Shown piece after piece: positions 7,971-16,660 of a stretch of 35,790 nt of DNA. The position numbers and the translations under genes were made by a program. Origin of the DNA: an uncultured Armatimonadota bacterium. GTDB taxonomy: Bacteria; Armatimonadota; Fimbriimonadia; Fimbriimonadales; Fimbriimonadaceae. The stretch's first letter is position 1; every line of letters starts with the position of its first letter. The notes under the pieces are model-generated. The model was not told the DNA's origin and searched no databases. It worked only from the letters and a program-made list of their open reading frames with translations. The stretch spans positions 1 through 35,790 of the forward strand of contig CALMEF010000111.1 in assembly GCA_937862825.1 (NCBI GenBank), in the 5' to 3' direction.

Positions 7971-9773
7971 GTGGTCTTGGCCAGAAACGTCTCGATTTGG
8001 GTGGTGCTTAGCGCGACTCTAACACTTGTGCTGTCTGTAATCGCCTTGGGGCCGAGACTTTCGGCGGAGGAAAAGAACAAGGCAGTCACCCTTCTTGCGG
8101 AAGCAGAAGCGATTGAGGATTTAGCCGTCGAATCCGGAACCTCATTTGAGGATGCCCTTGCACGGCTGAAAGCCAAGGGGCTTGGTGGGGTTGCCGTCTC
8201 TGAGTCAACCGTGGCGGGGCTGATAAGCCGCGGCTACGTCAACTACCGCAGTGTGTCGGCTGACCGGACCGAACTTTGGGGCAACGCCTCGGACATCGCC
8301 CGCATAAGCCGGGGTTTTGAAGTGCGATATGGGGGCTCTGCGAAACGACCTAGAGCTACCCAGATCATCCTCCCCTTACCTCCGTCCAAGGCCCGAGAGC
8401 TTTCGATCGGCCTTGATCCAGTTCAATGCAAGCAGATCATGGCTGCCGATTTGACGGTGGTTGCACGTGTCGCCAACTTCGTTGGATCAGAACCAGCGTC
8501 CATTAACCGTACCCTCGAGTGGGCATCGGAGAACGGTGCCACGGCGCTGCTTCCTTTGGGCGACCAGGTTCTTGGCCGCCGCGACAACATGAAGATGGTT
8601 GCCTTGGCACTGCGACAACTTGGTATGGCCTATTGTTCGCCAGAGTTTTCGAAACTCGGTGGCGACCAGAACATGTTGGAGTTCGCTCCTGATAACGTCA
8701 TTCGACTGCATGCGGCTCAAGCAGCCGAACTTGATAAGTTGCCCCTCGCCGATGCGGTCGAGCGATACGTTCGGGCGGCAAAAGAGCGCAACATGCGAAT
8801 GCTTCTGCTCAGGCCAATTGCGTTGTCGAGCCCTTCCCCACTCGATTCGTTCGGTGAGTTTGTCGGCAAGGTCAATGAGGGTCTGACTGCAGAAGGGCTT
8901 GCGATCGGTCGTGCCCGGCCCTTTTCTGAGTTCCAATCGCCAGTTCCATCGATTGCGATTGCCGCAGTAAGTGTTCCCGTCATCTGGTTTGTTCTTACCT
9001 CCGTGTTGGCGTCGTTTCCCTGGTGGACGGGAATCATCGCAGCCTTGCTCACCTTGGCCTCCCTCAAGTTGCCGTTTATCGGGGCGATCTGCTACCCCGT
9101 TCTTGGCTTTATCCTCATCGATCGGGTCCGACTGCGCTCCATCTGGATTTCGTTCCTCATCATTGCGCTTTGTGCCATTACTGGAGGTCTAGCAATTGCG
9201 GCAACACACTCTGGGGTCGCTTACACGGTTCGCGCGGACCAGTTCACGGGCGTAAAAGCGGCTCACTTCGCTCCCCTGCTCCTGATTGCGACCTTTTGGC
9301 TCAGTCGTCTGACCAATATGCGAAGTGGGTTGGACGCGCCAGTTTCTTGGCGTCAGGCATTGACAACCCTCGTTGTGCTGGGCGCCCTGGTCTTCATGGC
9401 AGCCAGAACGGGCAACGATAACCCGGCAGCGGTAAGTGGTTTCGAACTCAAGTTGCGATCCGTGCTTGATTCGATTCTTCTCGTTCGGCCGCGCACGAAG
9501 GAGTTCATGATTGGTCATCCATTGCTGTTCGTGGGCCTCGGCTTGCTGATCGCATTTTGGAACGGGCGGACTCGGTTGGCACCAGGGTGGATAGCCTTAA
9601 TGCTTACCGCGGGCGCAATCGGCACGACGAGCATTGTGAACACGTTCTGCCATTTCCACACTCCGATCACGTTAAGCCTCATGCGGGTTCTGGTTGGCTT
9701 GATTTCGGGCGGTATAATCGGCGCGCTAGCCTGGTTCTTCATTCGTCCGTGGTTAGTTCGAGGGGTCAGATAA
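7971..9773 (+). CDS. DUF5693 family polytopic membrane protein
   Basis: A 600-aa protein with an N-terminal hydrophobic segment (about 7-28), an extracytoplasmic region to about residue 320, then about eight hydrophobic segments to the C-terminus (about 325-595). The soluble part reads like a partial TIM-barrel-style domain (LIS..GYVNYRSV, ALLPLGDQVLGR, MLLLRPI). I assign it to DUF5693 from this architecture and from its direct upstream position to csaB, a pairing I recall from Firmicutes and other phyla; no biochemical function is known to me. It may help export or modify the glycan that receives the CsaB pyruvyl group (inference). The GTG 7971 start has no visible Shine-Dalgarno. The stop codon directly abuts the csaB ATG. 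Confidence 0.75.
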   Translation: MVLARNVSIWVVLSATLTLVLSVIALGPRLSAEEKNKAVTLLAEAEAIEDLAVESGTSFEDALARLKAKGLGGVAVSESTVAGLISRGYVNYRSVSADRTELWGNASDIARISRGFEVRYGGSAKRPRATQIILPLPPSKARELSIGLDPVQCKQIMAADLTVVARVANFVGSEPASINRTLEWASENGATALLPLGDQVLGRRDNMKMVALALRQLGMAYCSPEFSKLGGDQNMLEFAPDNVIRLHAAQAAELDKLPLADAVERYVRAAKERNMRMLLLRPIALSSPSPLDSFGEFVGKVNEGLTAEGLAIGRARPFSEFQSPVPSIAIAAVSVPVIWFVLTSVLASFPWWTGIIAALLTLASLKLPFIGAICYPVLGFILIDRVRLRSIWISFLIIALCAITGGLAIAATHSGVAYTVRADQFTGVKAAHFAPLLLIATFWLSRLTNMRSGLDAPVSWRQALTTLVVLGALVFMAARTGNDNPAAVSGFELKLRSVLDSILLVRPRTKEFMIGHPLLFVGLGLLIAFWNGRTRLAPGWIALMLTAGAIGTTSIVNTFCHFHTPITLSLMRVLVGLISGGIIGALAWFFIRPWLVRGVR

Positions 9774-10853
9774 ATGCCCAGTCTCTTGCTCGCAGGCCAC
9801 TTCGGATGTGGCAATTTAGGCGACGATGCCATCCTGAATGGCTTCGCTGAAGCCGTGATACGTCAGGGCTTTGACGTGACCGCGATGAGCGGTGCTCCAG
9901 AAGAGACCTTCCGGAACTTCGGCTATCCAAGCATCCCGAGAAAGGACTCCGATTCATACACCAGGGCACTTGCAACCTGTGATGCTGTCGTTTTCGCTGG
10001 TGGAAGCATTTTCCAAGATGTCACGAGCATGCGAAGCGCAGTCTATTACGCCACGATGATCAAGAGGGCGAAGAAGGCTGGTAAACCAGTGTTCTTGGTT
10101 GGTCAGGGCGTTGGCCCACTCAATCGCTTTTTGTCCAAGCGTGCGGCCGCATCAGCATTCATGTTAGCGGACGCGATTGTGGTGCGTGACCCCGCTTCGG
10201 CCCAGGCGCTGAAGGCGCTTGGAGTGAACCGGCCGATCCGGATTGGCGCGGATCCCGCTTTCTTAATGCCACCCGCCAAGGTGGAAGATTCGCAGTACGG
10301 CGTGGGAGACCGAAAGACCATTGGGATTGCCCCCAGGGTCTTTGGCAAAGGGATCAAAGAGGTCACGACAATTTTTGGTGAGTTCGCGCGGAGCCTGTTT
10401 CAGTCGAACTATATGCCGGTGATGATCGCCATGGATCGAAACGAAGACGGTCCGGTGATCCAAGCCATCTCAGATTCCCAGGGCGGAAAGATTCCCGACC
10501 TTAGAAAGTTGCCGACTCCGAGCCAACTCGTTGCTCGGATCGCTCGGATGGACGCCGTCGTTTCTGTACGCTTGCACGGGTCGGTCTTGGCCACTTGCGC
10601 GGGTACCCCCTCACTGGCCATCGCCTATGACCCGAAGGTTGCCGCATTTGCAAAGTTGCTTGAACTGAACCCGGCGATTCCGGTTGAGGGTCTGACTTCG
10701 GCTCGGCTTTTTGAGAACTTCCAGTCATTCATGAAGGCACGTGATCGTAACTTGCAAATCATTGAGCGACGCAAAGCCGAACTCACAAGATTGGCTGAAG
10801 TGAACGTCGAGACAGTCGTTGAGAGTCTAAAGGGTGTTGCTGCGGCCCGATAG
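9774..10853 (+). CDS. csaB: polysaccharide pyruvyl transferase CsaB
   Basis: A 359-aa enzyme that adds a ketal-linked pyruvate from phosphoenolpyruvate to a cell-wall-linked polysaccharide; in known systems the pyruvylated glycan binds SLH-domain surface proteins. Family features include the N-terminal GHFGCGNLGDDAILNG, FAGGSIFQDVTS, FLVGQGVGPL, RDPASAQALKALGV, GADPAFLMPP, and the C-terminal SVRLHGSVLATCAGTPSLAI. The protein has two Rossmann-like halves and is cytoplasmic. ATG 9774 directly follows the TAA of the DUF5693 gene, with AGGGG about 8 bases before the ATG, so the two are translated from one mRNA. The outer-membrane protein starts 7 bp after its stop. No SLH domain protein is in the window. 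Confidence 0.93.
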   Translation: MPSLLLAGHFGCGNLGDDAILNGFAEAVIRQGFDVTAMSGAPEETFRNFGYPSIPRKDSDSYTRALATCDAVVFAGGSIFQDVTSMRSAVYYATMIKRAKKAGKPVFLVGQGVGPLNRFLSKRAAASAFMLADAIVVRDPASAQALKALGVNRPIRIGADPAFLMPPAKVEDSQYGVGDRKTIGIAPRVFGKGIKEVTTIFGEFARSLFQSNYMPVMIAMDRNEDGPVIQAISDSQGGKIPDLRKLPTPSQLVARIARMDAVVSVRLHGSVLATCAGTPSLAIAYDPKVAAFAKLLELNPAIPVEGLTSARLFENFQSFMKARDRNLQIIERRKAELTRLAEVNVETVVESLKGVAAAR

Positions 10854-10860
10854 GGCTGGC

Positions 10861-13395
10861 ATGAATCGCCAAATGTGCTTGAAATCGCTTGCCATACTCT
10901 CGCTGGCCACGGTTCTATCTGTGTCCGCTCATGCCCAGACTTGGTGGGTGAAGAAGTACATCTTCGATGCGATCACGCTAAATGGGCGGCGCGAACTTGG
11001 GCTTCACTTCCACTCGGTGGATGGCGACCGAGACACATTCAACCTCCTGAACTACTATGGGCAAGGCGAAAAGCGATTCACGGACACGGGAAGCGTCGAC
11101 ATTGTCGGAACCAACTTATTCGGTGTAGTCAATTTTCGATCCACAATCACGGACAGCAGATTTCGAGATCCCCAGCAGCAGCGCTTCAGTCTGGATTACA
11201 CGAAGGGTCGAGTCCGCGCCAACCTAGGGGACATTTGGGGTTCACTGCTGAACACCAACCGCTACGCGAGCCTTAGCCGCTCGATGCGTGGAGGACAGGT
11301 TCAGGTCAACTCGGGGCCGCTGACCGTGAAAGTTCTTCGGAGCGAGGCAAAGGGGAGCGCGAGGACCATCTCGATTCAAGGCACGAACTCGTCGGGCCCC
11401 TACTACCTGCAGAGCAATCAACTCGTCGCTGATTCTGAGCAGGTTCAAGTTGACGGGATCGACATGGTTCTGGGCACCGACTACCTCATCAACTATGAGG
11501 TTGGTTACATCTCCTTCATCAACCGGGTGATCGCCCCGACCAGTACAATCGTGGTGACCTACGAGGCGTTTGGGTTCAATGCGACGCCAGGTGTCATCCA
11601 GGGAGCGGGGGCTCGCCTTAACCTCGGAAACAAGGGGCAGTATGGAGCCCTCGGGCTCACCGCGATGGAGCAGAAGGTTCGCGGAAGTGGGGGGCTCAGC
11701 ACAAGGCTGGAACAGTTCGAAGGGTTCGGCGCACCAAGCACGCCCTACTTCTTGCAGTTTGAACCGATCAGAACTCGGCCGATTACCATTCGGGTGGATG
11801 GAGTTCTGCAAGTCGAGGGAATCGACTACCGATTCGATGCGGTGAACCCAAGCATCTTCTACTTCAATCGCTTCATGCCAGCGACAAGCAGCATCGACGT
11901 CATCTACACGCCAAAGCCAACGCAAACCGTTGACGGTGACCGAAGGGTGATCGGCGTGGACTACTCCATCCCACTTGGACGCTATGGAACGGCCATTTAC
12001 AGCCAAGCAACTGGCGAACTGTTGAGCGATGTCAATCCACTGAAGGGCACAGCGCGCGGAGTTTCAGCGACGGCTCGATACAGGGGAATCCGGCTCAGCG
12101 GATCAGTTGACGATATTCCTGAGGATTACGTGGCGGTGGAAACTCGAGGTTTCCGCAGGAACGAGCGATCGACCCGGTTAACCCTTGAAGGCGAGGGTCG
12201 GTTCAACTATGGGGCTAGTTATCAGAATAGCCGGATCGCGTTACGGCGCGTGGATAACGATGGGAATATCTCGTTTTCCCCTGCTCGTACGACCGTTGCC
12301 GAGGCCAACGTTGGTCGAAGTTCGATTGGAAATTGGAGTTGGAGCCTGGAACAGAAGCGGTACACGAGCAAGTCGCTAACCAATGAGAGCAAACTCGACT
12401 CAACGTCTGCTAGTATGAGTTCCACAAACAAACGGCTCTCCACCAACTTTGGCCTGGAGCGACAGAGCGGATTCGGGACCAGCGCCGGTAGCCGGACGAA
12501 CATTGAACTGAACTCATTGGTCGCAGGTGCCAGTTACTTGGTGGGGAAAGGGTTGTCGGTGTCCACGCGTAACACCCTTTCTGGAATCAAGGCGAACAGT
12601 GATAGCGGGACCGGTCGAGACCTCTCCTTTGCTCTGACTTACGATCCCAACCCGAGCACATCAATCCAGGCAAGTTATGCGGACAGCGACAGCGGGAAGA
12701 TCGCGACGCTAAGTCAGTTCCAGATTGGCAGCGGGCTGGGATTTGACGGTAACGGGTTCAGTGGTGCCGGAAACCCAGCCTTCAATACTGGAGGGATCAA
12801 TCAACGCGTTCTTCGGCTGTTTGGTCGACACCGTTTGAACGAACGCGTGAACCTCGACGCCAGGATCATCCAATCGCGAGCCTTTGGATCCGTAACTTCC
12901 AACTCGGATACGACCATTTACGGGGCGGGGGCCACCATTGATTTTGGAGACAATACCAATCTGGGCGTCACGTTGGACCGGTCGACGACTCGATTCTTGG
13001 ACACGCCCATTCGTTCCGAGGTCACTTCGATGGACGTGTTTTTGGACGGGTCGCCCGAGGGACGACTTTCCTATCGTTTTGGGTTGAACTCGTCGTTGAA
13101 TGGAGGTGGCAGTGCGTTCGCGCAGGACAGTCCCTACCTTTCCGCGGGCTTGACCTATCGCTTTGCGGCCCGGCAGGCCGTCAGCCTTTCGGTATTGGGA
13201 GGACGCCTGACTGGCTATCTGCCCCAGGATGAAGCGCAGGCAAGTTTGACTTATCAGTACCAAATCTATCGCAACATTGCTTTGGCCGCCAGTTATCGTT
13301 GGAGACGCTTAACCAATCGGGACCCAGCATCTTCGTTCGTCGGATACCGATCAAACAGCTTCGACCTTGAGTTAACTTTCGACTTTGGCCGTTAA
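10861..13395 (+). CDS. large outer-membrane beta-barrel protein with two SprA-like surface modules
   Basis: An 844-aa secreted protein. ATG 10861 is preferred over an upstream in-frame start because it gives a clean signal peptide (MNRQMCLKSLAIL..., cleavage near SAHAQ, residue 26). Residues 27-150 are strand-rich. Two related modules follow, at about 181-237 and 296-350, each with V(D)G...G.DY...F.NR...P.SSI.V.Y, a pattern I associate with SprA-type secretion channels and other envelope proteins. Residues about 350-844 are alternating amphipathic strands with Ser/Thr/Asn-rich turns, ending LELTFDFGR, consistent with a large beta-barrel. It follows csaB by 7 bp and is very likely in the same operon, linking it to surface-glycan attachment. 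The exact function is unknown. The 3' end overlaps the convergent debranching-enzyme gene by 24 bp. Confidence 0.7.
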   Translation: MNRQMCLKSLAILSLATVLSVSAHAQTWWVKKYIFDAITLNGRRELGLHFHSVDGDRDTFNLLNYYGQGEKRFTDTGSVDIVGTNLFGVVNFRSTITDSRFRDPQQQRFSLDYTKGRVRANLGDIWGSLLNTNRYASLSRSMRGGQVQVNSGPLTVKVLRSEAKGSARTISIQGTNSSGPYYLQSNQLVADSEQVQVDGIDMVLGTDYLINYEVGYISFINRVIAPTSTIVVTYEAFGFNATPGVIQGAGARLNLGNKGQYGALGLTAMEQKVRGSGGLSTRLEQFEGFGAPSTPYFLQFEPIRTRPITIRVDGVLQVEGIDYRFDAVNPSIFYFNRFMPATSSIDVIYTPKPTQTVDGDRRVIGVDYSIPLGRYGTAIYSQATGELLSDVNPLKGTARGVSATARYRGIRLSGSVDDIPEDYVAVETRGFRRNERSTRLTLEGEGRFNYGASYQNSRIALRRVDNDGNISFSPARTTVAEANVGRSSIGNWSWSLEQKRYTSKSLTNESKLDSTSASMSSTNKRLSTNFGLERQSGFGTSAGSRTNIELNSLVAGASYLVGKGLSVSTRNTLSGIKANSDSGTGRDLSFALTYDPNPSTSIQASYADSDSGKIATLSQFQIGSGLGFDGNGFSGAGNPAFNTGGINQRVLRLFGRHRLNERVNLDARIIQSRAFGSVTSNSDTTIYGAGATIDFGDNTNLGVTLDRSTTRFLDTPIRSEVTSMDVFLDGSPEGRLSYRFGLNSSLNGGGSAFAQDSPYLSAGLTYRFAARQAVSLSVLGGRLTGYLPQDEAQASLTYQYQIYRNIALAASYRWRRLTNRDPASSFVGYRSNSFDLELTFDFGR

Positions 13396-15261
13396 GTTGA
13401 GTCCGTACTCAAGCACAACGCGCCGAACTTCAGCCACGCTCCATGCCTGCCAGGGACAGCCTCCAGGAGTTTGGGGGGCATGGCCGTCGTAAACCTCGGC
13501 GATGCCGTTGATCCCGTAATTATCAAGCATCTGAGGCACCTGGGCAAGTACACGCTCAACCTCCGCCCGGTCATGAAGAGTCTTCATCACGGCGTCGCAA
13601 TAGGGGCCGAGGAGCCAGGGCCAAACGGTACCTTGATGGTAAGCGGCATCAAGTTCCTGGAGGGCTCCTTTGAATCTGCCACGGTATCCAGCGCATTCGG
13701 GAGCCAAGGTTCGGAGGCCGTATGGCGTCAACAATTTCTCGCGAATCACTGCCAGTGCTCTCGACGCGTTGTCGGTGTTTGCGGGGGCAAATGGCAGGCT
13801 CATCGCGATCAACTGATTCGGACGGAGCGAAGCGTCATCGGGGTCTGCCGTGTCTAGGTAGTAGCCCAGTTTCTCGTTCCAAAATTTGAGTTCAAAGTTC
13901 GCCTCCGCATGTTCTGCAAGGCCGGCGAACTGTGCAGGGTCCTGGCCCAAGCGAGTCGACAACCATTGTGCAACGCGAAGAGCATTGATCCACAGTCCGT
14001 TGATCTCAACTGGTTTGCCATGACGGGGAGTGACCACCCACTCGCCGATTTTCGCATCCATCCAAGTCAGTTGGGTTCCCTCGGTTCCTTGGGTCAATAG
14101 ACCTGACTTTGGGTCTACGGCGATTCCGTAATGCGTTCCTGCGACGTGGTGGCAAACGAGTTCTTCAACTGCTGATGCCATTTCGGCGGCAAACTCTTGG
14201 TCCCAGTTTCGGCTCAGGCTCTGGTAGATGGCGTTTACGAACCACAACGAGGCATCGGCGGTGTTGTATTCGGCAAGGCCAGTCTCCACGGTACGGTTCG
14301 GGATGATTCCGCGTGACATATGAGAAGCATAGCCACGAAGGACAGCGCGTTCAAACTGGCTGTTTCCAAGGTCTCGCGTCAGACCCGGCAAGGCGATCAT
14401 CGTGTCTCGTCCCCAATCGGTGAACCAAGGATAGCCAGCGATGATGGACTTCCGTCGTGGTCGATCAAGGAGAAACAAATCAGCGGCGTGGTTGAGTCTC
14501 TCAAGGGTGTCTTCAGGGTAGGTCTCGCTGAGTTCCCACGGTTCTTCAGCGACTTCTGCCGTTGCAAGCAAAATGGCTCGTTCACCTGGTGCCAACTCGT
14601 AGGACAGCTCGCAGGGACAGAAAAGGTCGCCTCTGGATGAGAGACCGCGCTCGGTCTCTCGTTCGTGTTCAAAGCGATAGTACCAACCTTGAAATGGCTC
14701 TCGGCGCGCGGCCGGGTGGAGCAACTGCAGGGGCAGGCTTTGGGCCGTAATCACGGTTTGGTCGTGCCCAAACTCAAGGCCACTCGGATAGTTCACGTCC
14801 TGGGAGAAGTCGCCGTGATAAAACTTGTGGCATACAAGCGGTCGGAGGGAGAGTCGGATTGGCTTGGTCCCCAGGTTCGTGTACTCAACTTGAGCGGAGT
14901 TGCGCCCCTTCCGTAGCCCCAACCGCTTTTGGACTTTGATGTCTTGAACCTCGTGAATCCATTCTTGGGTCGCTCCGCTTCGGAAGGCCTTCAGGTTTCG
15001 ATACCCATCTGGGTGAATCGCCCCGTTGTAGCGATTGGTTGACAGTCCAACGACGTCGCCAGAGGTTTGGGCAAAGGCTTCAACGTTCGCCAACAGAACG
15101 ACACGGTGAAGCGAGTCATTGACGCATGCGACCAGGTGCCCATGGTAGCGGCGAGTGTTTGCCCCGGAAACGGTGCCCATCGCATATCCACCGATTCCGT
15201 TGGTGCACAGCCATTCGCGTGCGGAGAGGGCTTCGAATGAGCGCGGCTCAGACTTCAACAT
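13372..15261 (-). CDS. glycogen debranching enzyme (amylo-alpha-1,6-glucosidase type)
   Basis: A 629-aa enzyme that hydrolyses alpha-1,6 branch points. The N-terminal domain opens with SAREWLCTNGIGGYAMGTVS and RRYHG (about 13-41), the usual beginning of bacterial GDE proteins. The (alpha/alpha)6 catalytic domain carries PWFTDWGRDTMIALPGL (278-294) and, near the C-terminus, AAYHQGTVWPWLLGPY. ATG 15261 is chosen because it gives the family N-terminus, with GAAGGG upstream; in-frame starts up to 15420 would overlap the divergent gene at 15348. It works with glycogen phosphorylase (glgP at 19410), which stalls near branch points, so the window holds a two-enzyme glycogen breakdown set, although not in one operon. 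Probably cytoplasmic, as no signal peptide is seen. Confidence 0.93.
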   Translation of the reverse strand: MLKSEPRSFEALSAREWLCTNGIGGYAMGTVSGANTRRYHGHLVACVNDSLHRVVLLANVEAFAQTSGDVVGLSTNRYNGAIHPDGYRNLKAFRSGATQEWIHEVQDIKVQKRLGLRKGRNSAQVEYTNLGTKPIRLSLRPLVCHKFYHGDFSQDVNYPSGLEFGHDQTVITAQSLPLQLLHPAARREPFQGWYYRFEHERETERGLSSRGDLFCPCELSYELAPGERAILLATAEVAEEPWELSETYPEDTLERLNHAADLFLLDRPRRKSIIAGYPWFTDWGRDTMIALPGLTRDLGNSQFERAVLRGYASHMSRGIIPNRTVETGLAEYNTADASLWFVNAIYQSLSRNWDQEFAAEMASAVEELVCHHVAGTHYGIAVDPKSGLLTQGTEGTQLTWMDAKIGEWVVTPRHGKPVEINGLWINALRVAQWLSTRLGQDPAQFAGLAEHAEANFELKFWNEKLGYYLDTADPDDASLRPNQLIAMSLPFAPANTDNASRALAVIREKLLTPYGLRTLAPECAGYRGRFKGALQELDAAYHQGTVWPWLLGPYCDAVMKTLHDRAEVERVLAQVPQMLDNYGINGIAEVYDGHAPQTPGGCPWQAWSVAEVRRVVLEYGLNLTAKVES

Positions 15262-15347
15262 GCTGTGCCCTTCAACGAATCTGACTGCTTTACTTGTTTC
15301 CGAAACGAACTCTTGGGGAACAACATGAATGAAAACCTGGCAAGACA

Positions 15348-15551
15348 ATGACGTACCAAGAAGCCAAATCCGTTGTCGGAACCTATGTTCGGTTGATCGT
15401 TGAGTCCCATCGCGGTCCAACCACCGAGCGCGTCCATGTCTTTAATATCGGCATGGCGCCCCGCCTTGGTCCATGCTTGTTTACCGATCATGGGGAAATT
15501 CGCCTGGACAAGGTCTTGCGATTTGAAGCGATTCGTCAAAACGCAGCCTGA
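15348..15551 (+). CDS. small hypothetical protein, 67 aa
   Basis: I do not recognise a family. The 67-residue product has a regular pattern of short strands (VGTYVRLIVES, ERVHVFNIGM, GPCLFTDHGEIRLDKVLRFEAI) suggesting a small beta-barrel or RNA/ligand-binding fold, with no signal peptide or membrane helix. The composition (His-Gly-Glu-Ile-Arg near the C-terminus) is protein-like. It is divergent from the debranching enzyme, with 86 bp between the two starts, and is followed by a T-rich stretch with an inverted repeat at 15565-15614. It could alternatively be chance coding opposite the longer debranching-enzyme start, but that start is not the likely one. Confidence 0.55.
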   Translation: MTYQEAKSVVGTYVRLIVESHRGPTTERVHVFNIGMAPRLGPCLFTDHGEIRLDKVLRFEAIRQNAA

Positions 15552-15564
15552 AAAAATTCTTTGT

Positions 15565-15614
15565 TGACTTTTTTCGTTTTCGCTGGCTTATTAGTGTGAG
15601 AACAGAAAAAGTCA
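15565..15614. repeat. imperfect inverted repeat with promoter-like or terminator-like features
   Basis: TGACTTTTTTC (15565-15575) and GAAAAAGTCA (15605-15614) are inverted copies differing by one T, with 29 bp between. The right arm contains the stop codon of the APH-type kinase. On plus, the region also reads TTGACT-18-TTATTA, which resembles a sigma-70 promoter pointing into the kinase gene. The long loop makes it a poor intrinsic terminator. Its function is undecided. Confidence 0.35.
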
Positions 15615-16583
15615 TTGAATCCGGCTGTCAAACCATCCGGTCTTTCGCCAAGCCTCGATTCGCTTGCGAGTTCGTTCGATGTAGATCGGGGTCATCGCCC
15701 TAAAGTCGGCATTCTCGTTCCCAAGCAGATCGCAAGCGAGCAGCAGGGCACGGCCTACAACCAGGGCCTCGAACTGCGCCCTCGTTAGTCCGTACGACTC
15801 CAAGGGGCGTCCGATCCCTTTCCACATCGCGGCTTCGACGCTCTCGGCGTTGATCTTGCTTCGCATGTAGAACATGGACTGGGCAATATCTAAAATGGGC
15901 CACGCCATCAGACTGTCGTCGAAATCGAAGACGCTAATCTCGCCCTTGTGGAGTTTTACGTTGCCGAGGTGGACGTCGAAATGGCAAATGATCCTTGGCT
16001 GATTTCGCAGGGTATCCATTGCCGCTTGGGCTTCATCCAAGGCATCGGTCCAGAACGGCTCGTTGGGCAGACGCCAAGGAAGGGAGTCGAGCACGTTCTC
16101 CAGAATGGGTCTTGAAGTGCATGGCGGGAACTGGAAGGAGGCAGCGTGGTCGTGAAGATCCGTCAATAGTTTGCCGACCTTCTCAGAACTTTCGACTCCG
16201 ATCCGCCGTGAGAGGTGTCGTCCGGGAAGCCAGCGGTAAAGGACGCAGTGAAACGTCCTCCCCAGTTCTTGGCAGTTGACCTGAGCGAAGTGCTTACCCT
16301 CAGTGGTTCTCTGGGGGGTTGGAACGGGGAGGTCGGTTTCGCGGGCGAGGGCTTCGATCCATGCGACCTCGCCGGCAATGTCGTGTTCCGTGCGCTTCGA
16401 TCCGACGTTGATGCGCAGAGCGAAATCACCGGATGACGTTGAAACTCGAAAGGTGGTGTTGTAGCCGTGATAAGCTAGGGACACGTTTGCTTCATCGAGG
16501 TTGAACTCGGGGAGGGCCCGCTTCGCGATGGAACGGAGCGCACGGAGTTGCGCGGCTTTGGGGAGGTCTGCGTAGGCTGGCAT
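15612..16583 (-). CDS. phosphotransferase of the APH/choline kinase family (SrkA/YihE-like)
   Basis: A 323-aa protein with the aminoglycoside phosphotransferase fold. The catalytic loop is CHFDVHLGN (200-208: His201, Asp203, Asn208) and the metal-binding motif is VFDFDDS (218-224). The N-lobe has YNTTFRV and FALRINV carrying the nucleotide-lobe strands. The family phosphorylates small alcohols or amino acids (homoserine, choline, aminoglycosides) or protein Ser/Thr, as in SrkA; the closest visible features are of the SrkA/homoserine-kinase-II type rather than of resistance enzymes. It lies 77 bp downstream of the PEP-CTERM/HAF gene on the same strand and may be read through from it. There is no sign that it is an antibiotic resistance gene. 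Confidence 0.83.
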   Translation of the reverse strand: MPAYADLPKAAQLRALRSIAKRALPEFNLDEANVSLAYHGYNTTFRVSTSSGDFALRINVGSKRTEHDIAGEVAWIEALARETDLPVPTPQRTTEGKHFAQVNCQELGRTFHCVLYRWLPGRHLSRRIGVESSEKVGKLLTDLHDHAASFQFPPCTSRPILENVLDSLPWRLPNEPFWTDALDEAQAAMDTLRNQPRIICHFDVHLGNVKLHKGEISVFDFDDSLMAWPILDIAQSMFYMRSKINAESVEAAMWKGIGRPLESYGLTRAQFEALVVGRALLLACDLLGNENADFRAMTPIYIERTRKRIEAWRKTGWFDSRIQ

Positions 16584-16660
16584 GGACTCAGGACTCTAGT
16601 TTAACCCTTGGGCCCTCTTTGGTCCGAAGGCGTCTCAAATCAGTCCGCTCCGAAATCGGT

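Noticed and set aside
11242..12006. 254-aa minus-strand open frame
   Set aside because: It is antisense to the barrel protein, which has a signal peptide and beta-strand periodicity; the minus translation shows no domain.
12709..13263. 184-aa minus-strand open frame
   Set aside because: Shadow of the barrel gene with Arg/Ser-rich composition and no recognisable family.
15262..15420. Longer start of the debranching enzyme at 15420
   Set aside because: The extra 53 residues do not resemble the family N-terminus and overlap the divergent small gene; ATG 15261 gives the usual length.
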